Shown: positions 42,469-54,856 of the stretch, in pieces
Position numbering within the stretch: position 1 is the stretch's first letter
Layout of the letters: the number at the start of each line of letters is the position of its first letter
Source: Cladosporium sp. IMV 00045
Taxonomy: Eukaryota; Ascomycota; Dothideomycetes; Cladosporiales; Cladosporiaceae
Direction: 5' to 3'
Length of the DNA: 64,000 nucleotides
NCBI GenBank assembly: GCA_001931905.2
Contig: MSJI02000411.1
Span: 1-64,000 of the forward strand
Translations under genes and position numbers: made by a program
The notes under the pieces: model-generated
Told to the model about the DNA's origin: nothing
The model's input: the letters and a program-made list of their open reading frames with translations, nothing else
The model's database searches: none

Positions 42469-44887
42469 TCACTTCTTCCTAATGTCATTCCACACCTGCA
42501 CCGCAAAGCGCCCGAGGAAACCGCTCGTCTCCAACACGGGCAGAACACAACTAATGAAAGTCGAGACAAACACCCATATGAAGGAAATCACCACCCAAGC
42601 GGTGAAGAAGCCCCGCGAAAAGACATAGTGCGACAGAAACATGGGGATTGGAACCTGGTGAAAATTCGTTAGTCAGATGGGCATTGTCATTTTTCCAGCT
42701 CACGGAAACTCACGAGAAAATCCATGATGAATGTGAGCACTGTCGCTGAGATGTAGGCGGTGATCAGAGATCGGCGCAGTTTTGAAGGGTGCTCCTCGAG
42801 GTCGGCATCTGCTTGCGCTTCTTGATCTTCGGCTGACTGAATCGGCGGCGTTGCAACAGGAGGCGGATCGATGTCGCCTTTATCGGGACAATCCTTGTCA
42901 TTGCTCACTATCGCATCCGCCGTTGTCTTTGCGTCTAGGGAAGTCTGCTCAGACTCCGCTGGTATCGACGTCAGTTCGGTCACTGGCGGCGAGTTGATCC
43001 CCCGTGTGATTTCCCAGTCGAAGTTTTGCGGCTTGATCACTGAAACTACGACCGTCACTATCAAGCCTGTGAAGACCGCAGCCATGTTTCCGGCAAGCGT
43101 CGAATACTCGTGTCCTGTGGTAGCAATGGTCACCTCTCCAAATACGGCCTGGGCCGTGACCAGCCAAGCAGTGATACCAGCGGCAAGACCGGATATGGCG
43201 CCAGAAATCGCGCCAGCTGTCGACTGCCCAGTCCAAGTAATGGAGAACGCTGCCGGAAAGACAGCACCACCAATGAGAAGGCCCATGACCAGAAAGAGCC
43301 AGCCAAGGTCAACACCAACGGCATTCCAGATGACAGCGAAGATCGACGTTGTCAAGCCAAAGATGCAGATGCAGATTTTGCTCACGAAAATCAAGCGAGC
43401 GGGAGAGGCTTCCGGGTGGAAATAAGATTTGTAGAGATCGAAAGTGAGGATTGAAGATACCGCGATGAGCTCGGCGCTGGCGCAAGATGTGACTGCTAGA
43501 AACAGAGAGAGGAGCAGTGCAACAGCACCGGAAGTACCGAGTAAAGCACTGGCAGAGAGCGCAGAGGCCAGGCCTGCTGATATATCGCTGTCTGACGGGA
43601 GATTCGGGTATGTTGGGAATTGAGGATGGTCCACAAGCGCTACCGCGGCCAGCCCGAGTGTAGTTGCGAAAGAGAATGGGATGGCAAACCAAGCCAGTCC
43701 ACCCATGATGTAGGCTTTGACTGCTGTGGTAGGGCGGGATGCTATAGCTCTCTGCCAGTACGCTTGATCCAGGAACACGGTGCCTTCACAATCATCAGTC
43801 TGCAATTCTTACGAGCATGTGAATGATCTAGGATCTCTGACATACCTGATCCGGAACATAGTTGAATGACACCGAATATCAAGGCAAAGTTGCTCTTGAG
43901 CGTCATGTAAGAGCCTTCATGGTTGCCAGCGACTGGTCGTTTGATGGATGCTTCCTGGAGAAGATCGAACATGGCCGAAGGGCTTCCAATGGTCTCGTTG
44001 CTGGTGTATACGTTGAACATGAAGTATATGATGATGATCATCAGAACTAGTCCATGGGAGTAGTCGCAAAGGAATGTCGCACGTAGACCACCCAGAATGA
44101 CATATGCACAAACACCAGTAGCTGCAAGACTAGTGAGCACATATCTCTTTAGAACGGCAGATGTGTGTCTCGCTTACGGATCAGAAAGACGGCAGCGTAT
44201 ACGTTCATTCCTGTCAATGAAGTCACAACAGCACTTCCGCCGAGGAGTAATTGAGATCCGACTAAGATGTTTGTCACTAGAGCAAAGAACAGAAAGACCT
44301 GTATTCAGTACTGTCAGCACATTACGACTCTGCCGAAGCCACTTTCTGACTAAAAGGCTCAGCATCCAGGTAGGGGTGAGCGAGTTGCCGAATCACTGGG
44401 ATGAAGCCTTCCGAGTTTTATAGTATTTACTTACAAAGTGTGCAGCCTTTCCGTATCTGACATAGATGATCTCGAGATACGTATGGCATTTTGGAGCATT
44501 CATCTTGGTCTTGCAAGCCAGGATGGAGAACATAAGGATCTGAACTGTAGCACCTGCGGCATACCAGAAAGGGCCCGCGACTCCGTATCTGACAAAGAAG
44601 TGTTAGTACAGCAAATGACTATCTCATGTAAATCGGACATACCTGTATCCGACAGTAGCACTTTGAAGTAAAGTGGCCGCCCAGGTCCAGGCAGAGACAA
44701 TACCGGCTGCGATAAGCCCAGGCTTGATGCTTCTCGATGCTGTGTTGAATTCTTCTGAGGTCTTGGTGTCGAACCGCGTGTATCGATTCTGGATCCAAGT
44801 GAGGCCTATGATGACAAGGGTAAAGAAGAATCCCACTCCGATGACAACGCCGTAGCCCACACCCTGTGGGAGCATGGTGGCACTCAT
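42469..44887 (-). CDS. DUR3: DUR3-like urea (sodium:solute symporter family) transporter
   Basis: Exons 44887-44643, 44588-44435, 44298-44178, 44121-43846, 43783-42714 and 42654-42469 encode 683 residues, in the usual size range for Dur3. Landmarks are [20 protein letters not shown] in the first membrane core, [17 protein letters not shown] after the fourth intron, and the C-terminal [19 protein letters not shown]. About 15 hydrophobic segments are expected, and a long hydrophilic loop lies near residue 540. Dur3 imports urea, and in yeast also polyamines, at the plasma membrane. The fifth exon was started at GCACCG (43783), not at the nearer AG, because only this gives the CSGSGTVFLDQ junction. 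One intron is 136 bp, unusually long here. Several GATA-type sites lie upstream. Confidence 0.9.
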
Positions 44888-45994
44888 GGTTGGCTATCCA
44901 AGTTGATGGTGTGAACTTCTAGGAGCAAAACACGGAGATTTACTAGACCATCGAATCCAAAGACTTACAACAACATGGCGTCTATGTCTTTTATAGCAGC
45001 GTGTACGCGTATCCGTACGGCCATGCTGGCTCCGATAACCACCGAGGAGATAGCGGTTTTCATGACTTCTCAGATCATAGGCCACTGTCGAGCAACACTT
45101 GAGAGGATCATCCTTTGCCGATTGGGAAGGTACAGCTCATGCCCGCCGGCCAGTTCAAGCAGTTCACGAATGAGGTCCCCTGCATGTGCCGGCCGGCAGT
45201 GATGCATGACACTGATAGGCCTGCAGATTGAGGCGATAACGCCCGCCACGCGTGCCATCAGTAGACAAGAAGGTGTGTTTCTGTTGCTCTGTGACCATCC
45301 TTGGTCGCGCAAGTCGAGATCTGGCATAGACCTGTGCACAGCACATGCCATCACGTCCCGAATGTAAGGTACTCGATAGATATCTGGTATGGATGTCTAA
45401 GACAGCGGAAGAGTGGCCGCGATTATATAGGGCTGAACCGCGTGGCTGATGCTGATCTCACGCCAAAAGTCCCTCGACTCGCTCGGCCTCGCTGGGGCTT
45501 GGTCGCTCCTTCCTCTGGAGAGACCTGGAGCACGTCGGCTCTAGCCTGTTCGTCTGCACCCAGCACCAACAACAAAAAACATACAACCCGCGCCATTCTC
45601 AATCTCCTTCGCACAATATTCTCGGTCGCGAAACACAGTACATCTTTCGACACTACCCAACTACCTCTCTTCGATCACCCTAAAGACAATACCACCGTCC
45701 ACGAGCACATCCCGAGCAACCGCCATCGTCTGATTACTGCACTTGCGCTGCGCTTGCGCTGAAACATCAAGGTAATACTTTTCATTGATATCAGTAGAGT
45801 GAGCGCAGAGTTTGGAGGGCATTTGGAGGAGGGCATTTGGATCAGGACCAAAGAGCTTTGGGTTTGGAAAAGGCAGGCTTGTGGTGGACAGCAACGGCGC
45901 AGTCGCGCACCGTGACATGACGTGAGGACTACTTGAATAGTCAGTCCTACGTCGCAGTCAGGTGTCGCGGAAGGGACTGGCTTACAGGATAGAT
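44888..45994. promoter_or_regulatory. Divergent promoter region, DUR3-like / BCK1-like, with GATA sites
   Basis: About 1.1 kb lies between divergent starts. Five HGATAR sites on the + strand are at 45033, 45048, 45213, 45234 and 45374, nearer to the transporter side. These match the binding sequence of AreA/Gln3-type nitrogen regulators. Near the BCK1 start, a 14-bp unit (GGAGGGCATTTGGA) is present twice in tandem at about 45813-45840. CTTACAG at 45981-45987 could be the acceptor of a 5' UTR intron. No other gene is seen. Confidence 0.5.
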
Positions 45995-48900
45995 ATGAAT
46001 TCAGGCTCGCGACAGAGATCTGCAAGCAATCGCAGCGCAGCCGCTGGCGGCGATCAACGACGGGACTACCTCCAAACGCCTCCGCCGCACTCATTCACAG
46101 GCCAGAACCTGAGCGTGCCTACAGGTGCCGAGCCGGTCAGCATACCGGGATATATCGACGCCAACAACCAGCTTTACGTGTCCGCAGGACCGAACTCTCC
46201 ATACTTATACCCGGCCATCTCGCCGTCTCTCAGACCCCGCGCGCAGACGTATGCCGACCCTTTGGCAACGCAGCAGCAAACAGGACAATACCAGGAACCA
46301 TTCAGGCTAGGAACCCCTGTAGCATCTGGAGGTATGGCGGCACCAAATCCTTATCAGGCTCCTGGAACCCAGAGGGCAGCACAGGGCTATGTGCCGCCTC
46401 CGCCACCACCCGCTGTGCAAACGCCTGGCCCCGGTGGCATGCACTTGCCACCTCCACCACCAAGGCCTCCAGCGAGTGCAGGACAACAACATGGCGCTTG
46501 GATGCCACCCCCTCCCCACCAGCAGGCACAATATTGGAATACAAATCGCCAAGCAGCGTATCAACACGCACCCACTAATGCTCAGCATTCGAACCGCGAA
46601 CCTAGAGCATACGATCCCATGGCCTACTCCGAGTACATGTCCTTCGCGCCCTTACAGGATAACCAACCCTTGACATCGGCAACGTATATCCCAGGTGGAG
46701 AAAGTTTCGGCCCGGGTGTGGGTATCCCGCCTCTTCATAGTAACAGTGATTCGCTGCAGCCACCTGGCACAAGGCCGAGTATTCCTCAGCAGCCCAGTTT
46801 CTATCGCGGCGGCTCTGGTGATTTCTCTGCGGTCAACGAAGCATCTATCTATGGGACGCAACAGAGACATGGGTTCCAAGGACAGCAAGAACATCCATCG
46901 GCTTGGCCTGCAGCGAGCCAGCCTATGGCTTCCTATCAACACCTTCAACCTACTCCACCTCCACAGTCTACCTCTCAGCCGCCACCACAACAGAGCTCCT
47001 ATCATCCTCCAACACCTACGTCCCGCCACAGGAACTTGATTTTACCTGCCAAGGAGACGCAGGAGCATTATTCACCTGCGCATGAGACCATGCGAATGCC
47101 GTTCAGCCAGTCGAGCCAGGCCTATCAAAGCGATGTGTCTAGCAATCGCGACCACTCCTCGTCCGGCGAACATCCCGGAAGCCCCCAGGATCACAATTGG
47201 CCGAAAGAGCGCGTCCAAATCTGGCTCGCAGCGCACTCATTCTCAAAGGAATGGCAAGCCGCCTTCGAACACTTGGATGTTCACGGCGCGCAGTTCTTGG
47301 ATCTTGGTCGAGGCGGTGGCCGTAACCGCGACATTGGATTCATGGCCCAGAAACTCCTGCCGCAGGTAACACGAGAATGCGAGTATGCTGGCACAGCCCC
47401 GGATCAATCTAGAGAGCGCGAGGAGAGCAAGCGACTCCGGAAATTGGTCAGAGAAGTCATTCACAGTGGTGGTGCTTCCACTACACCAGCAACGGCAAAT
47501 CCGAACGGGAGCAACACAAGTCTTCCACTACACAACGTTCGCCGCGAGAGCAGACAATTTCCAAGCGCTGGAACCGAGGGCAATGTGGAAAACAGCCCAA
47601 ACACGTCAAGACAAGACGTCAATCTGCTAGGCACAACGCCATCAACCGCAGGGGACGACTCGCCTGGGCGCGCCATGCCTCCGCCACCCCTTGGAGCGCC
47701 CCGTCAACACCACGAAAAGCAGAGGTCCGTGACTTTGGACTCATACACCAACCCCGCTGCCAATGGTCGGAGCAACTTCACGCAGCAAGCACTGGGATCT
47801 GTCGGAGACATCATTCGCAGGCATTCTCCAAGCGCATCAGGAGAGTTGTCAAGGGGTTATCCAGCTTCGCCAGCTCAAAGTCCCGGCCTGTCAAGCGCAA
47901 AACCTGCCGCGAGCGCCGGCGGTCGATATTACGGCCAAGGTCACACCCGGGTAATCAGCTCGGACAATGTGTCAGGACACGGCTCTAGTCTCTCCCCGGG
48001 TCCCAACAGGGTCGTCTCTACCCCAAGCAATCGTGACAGTGACGGTCTTTTCGCTAAACCGATACCCCAAGACATACCAAGCCGTCGAAACGCACAGGAT
48101 GGATCCAGACCACCACATGTCGAAGCCAGCGCGAAGCCAGTGATGGATACGCCTGTCTCTGCGAAGGAGCACAAGGGACTGTGGTCTAGAATCAGGCGCG
48201 ACAAGAAGGTCCATGAATCGCACCCTAGCCCTATTGACGATGAACATTCGCCTGCATCTCCCTATGCCTCCAAGCACGTCCCCTTCGGTCGACACGGTGA
48301 CGCGAGCCACCCAGACCGGCCCGCTAGTCGCCGAAATCTGAGCATGGAGAGTGCCGACATGATTACGCAGCCCCGTGGCAGACAGGGCGCAAGTGAAAAG
48401 AAGTTCATATTTGTCACACCAGATGGCTGGAACTACCGACTCATCGACGTTACAGATGTCGAAACTGCAGAGCAAATGCGTACGGTGATCTGCTATAACC
48501 TAGGCGTACAAGAAAGTTCCGAGGTCACCATGCACGTTACCAGCCCTGGCCAGCAGGACCACGAAGAAACACTTGATGACAACCTCCTCATGAGCGCGAG
48601 GAACCGTATAGCTGATCAGCCCGGGAGCCTCAAACTCTTCATCCGTGTTCCCGGACTTTCACAGCCACCGGAAAGCTCTGGGACGACCGGTCAAATACCC
48701 AATAGCCCGTTCGGCGGCCCTGCTTTCAGCGATCTACGTCTCAATGGTGGCAATACGAACTCACCTTCTACTTCTACCGTTCGTTCGGGAGAGAGCACTC
48801 TGGTGCCAGAGAAAATGCAGGCCCTGCATAATCTGCAGAAGGAGGAGGAACCAACTGGCTTTCACGAACAGACCCGAGCTCAGCAGCAGGACACTGAACC

Positions 48901-51842
48901 CACATCCGAGCATGAGAGATTGGCCATACTGGAGGCCAAAGCAGAAGAGCATCGAAGGGAGATGCAGCGCAAGCAGACCGAGTATCTCACTCAAAGGCGA
49001 AACCAAATCGCCCAGGTCGGTCGCTTCCATGACTTTGATCAGCCTCGCAGTTCGCCCTACGAAACTTCGAGGCCGCCCTTGCCAAACGACTACTTCGAAG
49101 AGAAGAAGCCGGATCCACTTGTGCCGATGAGAAAAGCACCGCCAGTGCCTGAACCTACGAACACACTCAACAAGGCGAACTCTTTGACCAGGAAGCAGGT
49201 ACCGATCGGTCGCTCTAGCTGGTCGCGCAGAGAAGACCCAGCGAAACGCATCTCAAGCGACAGCATACCAGAAGAAGAGTCGAGGCGTCCCTCTGGAAGA
49301 GGCATTGCAGCCGCTCTCGCAGGCGCTGGTAAGTTTGCTGGGCTCGTCGGCGTTCCGAACTCTGCACCAAATTCGGCTTCGAGCTCGACGCCTGTCCCAC
49401 CTTCGAACTTGCAGAAGTCGCCAACTCTGCCTGACTTACGTGAACAAGCCGCTCAACATGGCGAGAAGGCGCTTGCTGGTATTGAGTTCAACCGAATGGG
49501 GAACGGGCGGGTAAGTCCAAGCTCGCCGCGTAGTCCTTTCACAATGTCTAAAGGTGGGCAGAGCTTCAAGATTCCCGAATACATTGAAGGGAACGAGGAC
49601 GAGAAGAGCGAAGACACGCTGCGTGCAAGACCAAACCTCACTCTTCGCACACCATCCAATCCAGCCGTCAACAAGATCAAATCCAACGAACCATGGCAGA
49701 ATCAGCCATTCCAGTACCAGAGCCCTGATGTTAGCCCAAGCACTGCTCATCCGACTACTAGCCTGAGCCGCATGTCAAGCCGAAGAAGCTATGGACCCAG
49801 CTTCCATCTTCCTGACAAACCGGTTGACTTCCATCCCTCTCCAGCCATTGGTACTACTCAAGAAGATTCTAATGAGGACTCCGATGATGGATTGTTTGCC
49901 AAGCCCTTGGTGAAGCAGACGGGCTCAATTTCGCCCACTACCAGCAGAAAGGCCGAGCGAATTTTGGGAATCTCAGAATCGTCATCCGCGAACATCAATA
50001 GGGAATCTCCTCGCCCTGACCTCAAACTGAAGACCAGTAAAGCCAATGTTCGCTTTGACGCGCAGAACCAACCGGAACGTCAACCGGCTCAAGAGGGCAC
50101 CGCTGGCGAAGTGCTGGAACCTGAAAGACCTGTGCCGGCTTCAGCGGCAAGCACTCATTGGTCAGCCGACTCGCCTGATGACTTCGCAAGATTCGGCGGC
50201 AGGCGAGAGAGCTTCGCGTCAGAAGTTTGGGCTAACCGCCCCCCTGCCGAGGCGCTTGTGGAGCACCTCGACGAGTTCTTCCCCAACGTCGACCTCGACC
50301 AGCCTATGGCTGACGAGCAACAAGATGGCAATGGAGATAGCCCGCAAGGAGGTGACAAAAACGCCCTGTCGCAGAAAACATCCGCAAGTGATCTGCATGA
50401 TGCGAACAGGAACACGGGGTACTTGCCAAGCATGGGCGATCCTGATATCCTGGGAAGCAATGAGAGCACGCTCAAGAGGAGTGACCAGTATCCTTCCGTG
50501 GCTCAGCGAAGCATTCGAAAGAGTGGCGGTCTTAATCGGACTAGGAGTATTCGCGATGTCGTCAAGGGAGCATACCGGATGGAAGGCGCACCTCAAAACC
50601 CATCAACGTCTTCTTACGCTTCCAGTCGTGGAAGTAGTCAAGCGCAAAACCCTCTGATGAGTCGTGTCAACACTTTACGTGCTGGAGGTGACATGCAGCG
50701 CCGCAAGAGTACGAAGATGTTCGGCGCCAGGATCGAACAAGTCAAGCCAAGTCGCGGAAGTCGACTGGTCAACCTCGAGACCATTCCGCAGGACTCACTG
50801 CCAACATCCAAATCTTATCCCGAGCGCCAGCAAACGTTCAAGTGGATGCGTGGTCAACTCATCGGCAAGGGCACTTTCGGTCGCGTCTACCTCGGTATGA
50901 ACACAAACACGGGTGAGCTGCTTGCCGTCAAACAAGTAGAGGTCAATCACAAGGCCCCCAACACCGACCCGTCCAAAATCCGCGAGATGGTCAAGGCTCT
51001 CGATCTTGAGATCGACACCATGCAGCACCTTGACCACGTCAACATTGTGCAGTACCTCGGTTGCGAGAAGAAAGAGTTCAGCATCTCTATCTTCCTCGAA
51101 TATATCTCTGGTGGCAGTGTCGGTTCCTGCCTTCGCAAGCACGGCAAATTCGAGGAGGCAGTGGTATCATCTCTCACACGCCAAACATTGTGTGGTCTGG
51201 CCTACCTTCACCGCGAGGGCATTCTGCACCGCGATCTGAAAGCCGACAACATCCTTCTTGACCTCGACGGCACGTGCAAGATCTCCGACTTTGGCATCTC
51301 CAAACGCTCTGCAGACCCTTACATCAACGACATCACCAACAGCATGCAGGGCTCCGTGTTCTGGATGGCGCCCGAGGTCATCCGCGCGCAGAGCCAGGCG
51401 ATGAACGTCCCCTCCAAAGCCTCGAACATGGACCCGACGTCGGCTCTCAACCAAGGCTACAGCGCCAAAGTCGACATCTGGTCCCTCGGCTGTGTCGTCT
51501 TGGAGATGTTCGCCGGCCGCAGACCTTGGAGCAAAGAAGAAGCCATTGGCGCGATCTACAAACTCGGCTCCCTCAATCAAGCCCCTCCCATTCCGGAAGA
51601 CGTGAGCACAGTCGTCGGCCCAGCAGCTCTCAGCTTCATGTACGATTGCTTCACTATGTAAGTTCGGCCCTCACAATTTCATCTCACCCCGAAGATAAAG
51701 CACAGCTAACACAAGAAACCACAGCGACCCCGCCGACCGTCCCACGGCCGAGACACTCCTTCGCGCTCCCTTCTGCTTCTCCGACCCGCACTACAACTTC
51801 CTCGACACAGAGCTGTACGCCAAGATCAGAGGCGCCTTCTAG
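45995..51842 (+). CDS. BCK1: BCK1-type MAP kinase kinase kinase (cell wall integrity pathway)
   Basis: Exons 45995-51657 and 51725-51842 encode 1926 residues. The 67-bp intron (GTAAGT...CCACAG) splits an Ile codon inside the last kinase helices. The N-terminal 400 residues are Pro/Gln-rich. A SAM-like domain starts near residue 402 (WPKERVQIWLAAHSFSKEW). A Ras-association-like domain starts near residue 802 (KKFIFVTPDGWNYRLIDV). Long Ser/Pro-rich disorder follows. The kinase domain runs from about 1615 to 1905: GKGTFGRVYLG loop, AVKQVE lysine, HRDLKADN catalytic loop, DFG, and GSVFWMAPEV. This is the order of fungal Bck1, which links protein kinase C to the Mkk and Slt2/Mpk1 kinases. The first ATG in frame is 45995; codons open upstream of it lack one. 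Confidence 0.92.
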
Positions 51843-52451
51843 GCGAGCGCTCCTGAATTCTTGGAGCCACTCATACCCCTCGTCCTCCGCGACGCTCGCA
51901 AACCACTTCCAGACATCCCACCACCGTCACCCGAGCCAAAAGTCCGCGCGCAGTGCGACACCCCAGCCGCGACGGGCACGCAACCCGCCACGCCGACAAC
52001 GCCAAAAGTCCACGCGCAGAGCGGCGCGCCGGCCATGATCGGCGTGGCCCTCGCGTCGCCGACAGGCTTGCGTTTCATGGCTTCCGCTCCGGTGTTGAAG
52101 TCCGACGAAACCACGCCCAAGACGCCCAAGAAGCCCAAGAGCGTTAGACACGCCCCTTCCAGCCCGCTGTCACCCAGAACCGTGAGGGACTTCTTTACCC
52201 GCCCGAAAACGCCTAAGAGCGCGAAAGGCTTCCCCACCAGCCCGCTGTCGCCGAGGAAATTGAGAGATTTCTTTACTCGCCCGAAAACGCCTAAGAGCCC
52301 GAAAGATGTCCCTGCCAGCTTTAAAATGCCTCAGGAGTTGAGACAGGGGCCTTACGGTCCGTTGTTGAGTGGTGACGAGACGGAGACGGCGAGGGAAGAG
52401 ATGAGCGAGAGGTCGAGGAGGTTGAGGTTTAGTTGGGAGAGTTTGGTGTGA
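51843..52451 (+). other. In-frame open extension after the BCK1 stop, possibly translated
   Basis: After the TAG at 51840-51842 the same frame stays open for 202 codons to a TGA at 52449-52451. The product is Pro/Lys/Ser-rich, with a 26-codon repeat (SPLSPR..RDFFTRPKTPKS) at 52161 and 52239. The two units differ at 10 of about 66 bases. Six of these are silent third-position changes in this frame, which suggests protein-level constraint. There is no ATG until 52035, which would give a 138-residue product. It could be readthrough, an alternative 3' exon, a separate gene with an unseen first exon, or a lost C-terminus. I cannot decide between these. Confidence 0.5.
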
Positions 52452-53111
52452 AGAGGTGAGGAATGCGTTTTTGGGAGGGTTGTTGTGAGGACTTTGGTTT
52501 GAAGACGATGATTGGGGTGATTTCTCGAGCCAATCCTCGAGCGATTTTGCCTTTACCTTGCTTTCGCTTGGTTGGGAGGGTTCGATGTCAAAGGAAGGTG
52601 AGAATTGGCTTTTGATGGCTTGCGAGGACTTGGATTGACGGCTATGCCCTGGCCATTCTCTTCGTGGCTCTACAAGCCTTCTCTTGCGCTCGATTGTTTT
52701 GTTTTTCTTGATTTTTTGATTCTTCGCTGTCGCTTTTTTTCGTGCACTTCAACGTTCTTTTGCTCGATACCCGGGATAGCGCTTGTTGCACTATTCGACG
52801 TTCACTGTACTTTAGGCCGGTTTTTTTCTTTTTCTTCGTGTCGATGGCATGAATCGCACGCACTTTGCCTTCTATCGTTGTTGCGGTCATTCTTGAATTT
52901 TCATTTGTATCATGTGCGTGACATTGTCATGTGCATGAAGTCTTTGCTTGTGAGAAAAGGGCAGGCTTCAATGAAATAAAGTCGAGATTGTTTCCAATAT
53001 GCTCGTCTGACAATTTACATAGACAACTCATCACACCGGTCTGTAAACGCTCAAACCTCATCCCACCTTACTCTCTATCACCTGAACCCCCCTCCTCATC
53101 ACGTCCCTCAC
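52452..53111. other. 3' spacer, BCK1-like / P450
   Basis: The left part is T-rich, with several poly-T tracts around 52690-52830, and probably contains the 3' UTR and poly(A) region. It lies between convergent genes. No gene is seen. Confidence 0.5.
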
Positions 53112-54856
53112 TCACTCCCTCGCCTCCCTAAACCTCACGGTAACATTCCTCGCGGGACAACTCGTCAACGCCAACTTACTCCTGACGACCCCCTCCAACT
53201 GCCCCTCAGCGGGCTCCATCGCATCAAACCTCTGCAACAACCTAACAACAACATAACTCGCTTCCGTGAGAGCAAACTGCTGACCGATACAAATCCTCGG
53301 CCCGCCGTTGAAAGGCAAAAACTCCCACCCGGGCCTCCTGCCCACGAACCGCTCCGGCTTGAACATGTCTGCGTCCTCACCCCACAGGTCTTTGCGCCGG
53401 TGCATGACGTGGATGCTATAATTGACCTCGGCGTTCGCGGGGATGAGAACGGGGCTCTCGCCGTCCGGTCCGCCGCCCTTGGGGAGCGTGGTGAGTTTGT
53501 TGGCGCGGCGGGAGTTGCCGGGCACGACGGTCCAGAGGCGCAGGGTTTCGCTCAGGCAGTGCTGGAGGTAGGTGCAGGATTTGAGCGCGGAGAAGGTGAT
53601 GTTCTCCGGCTGGGCGGTGTAGGGGCCGAAATCTGCGAGGATGGCGGCGCGGAGTTTGGCGAACACCTCGGGGTGTCGCATCAGTTGGTGGAAGAGCCAG
53701 GAGAGCAGCGAGGCGGTCGTGTCGCGGCCGGCGAGCAGGATGTTCAGGAGCTGGGCGCGGAGTTCGAGCGGGTCGCGAGTGCGGGAGGCGAGCTCGGTGA
53801 GGAAGACGTAGCGTTCTTTGGCGCTGGTGCCTTCTTCGGCGAGTTTGGAGTCGTTGATGGTGGGTTGGCGGAGCGCGAGGGCGACGTATTGGTCAATGAA
53901 GGCGTGGACGCGCTTGTTCTGATCTTTGTATTCACGCGGGTTGTGCATCCAGTACATGTCTCCGAGGCGGAAACGGGTGGCGACGTGGGCTTGGGCGCCG
54001 TCGAAGTTGCGTGGGAATTCTGCGCAGCTGGTGAGGTGGTGTGTCAGCTGGTGGGCTTCTAGTTGTGTTGAAACGAATCGAATGGGAGTGGCATACCTTG
54101 CTCGCTGCTCCTCGCTCTTACCGTCTTGCGCACGCAGACCGGCTTCAGCGAGCTGACTGCCGACCGACTCTCCAAAGAGGAACTCGGTCGCGGAATCGAT
54201 GGTGAGGCGGAAGAAGAGCGTTTGGATATCAGTGAAATCAGTCCAACCGTCCGGTTTGGCAGGCATGACCTTGAAGAAGTCCTGCACGTGCTTCTCCTCA
54301 AGCTCCAAGTCCGAGACCTGATCTCTCACGAAGTTAGGACGCAGCATGGCTCGGCTGTGCTCCCACTGCTTGCCGTCCTGTGTGAAGATGCCGGAACCCA
54401 GCGTCTGGCCCAAATTGGCGTTGCGGACAGGTCCCAGTTCGAACTCGGAGAACTGCGTGGCAAGCATGGCTTGGATGTTGCGCGGGTCGGACGTGAAGTA
54501 GGTGTCATGGAACATGGTGTAAGTCTTGAAAGTGGAAACTTCACGGTCGTGCAGTTCGCTCATGATGCGTTGGCGTCTGATCAGCCAGTCTGGGAAGAGT
54601 TGGTCCTTGTCTGCCTGCAGGAGGAGGTTGAGGTGCTTGAATCCTCCAAATCCCGCAATGGGGAAAGAGAGAACACCAGTAGCGCCTGTCTCTTTCATTT
54701 TGGCTGTGGACGTTGTCAGTATTGTGGTAATGTCTGGATGTGTTGAGGCTAGATGGACGTACCAGCATATTGGCGCCTCATAAGAACGTAGTTGATCGCC
54801 TTGTAAATCACAAAGGCGACCACTCCCCATAACGCCAGACCGAAGTAGAGATGCAT
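53112..54856 (-). CDS. CYP52-like cytochrome P450 (alkane/fatty-acid hydroxylase type)
   Basis: Exons 54856-54763, 54703-54097 and 54027-53112 encode 538 residues. The N-terminus is a single membrane anchor (LYFGLALWGVVAFVIYKAI). P450 motifs are clear: AGRDTT in helix I, ETLR (ExxR), and the heme loop FNGGPRICIG with Cys480. The overall sequence, including RNANLGQTLGSGIFTQDGKQ, resembles CYP52 enzymes, which omega-hydroxylate n-alkanes and fatty acids at the endoplasmic reticulum. The second intron is 69 bp, a multiple of three, and has no stop. I treat it as an intron because it has GTATGC, a CTGAC branch site and CACCAG, and because removal gives a better family fit. Confidence 0.88.
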
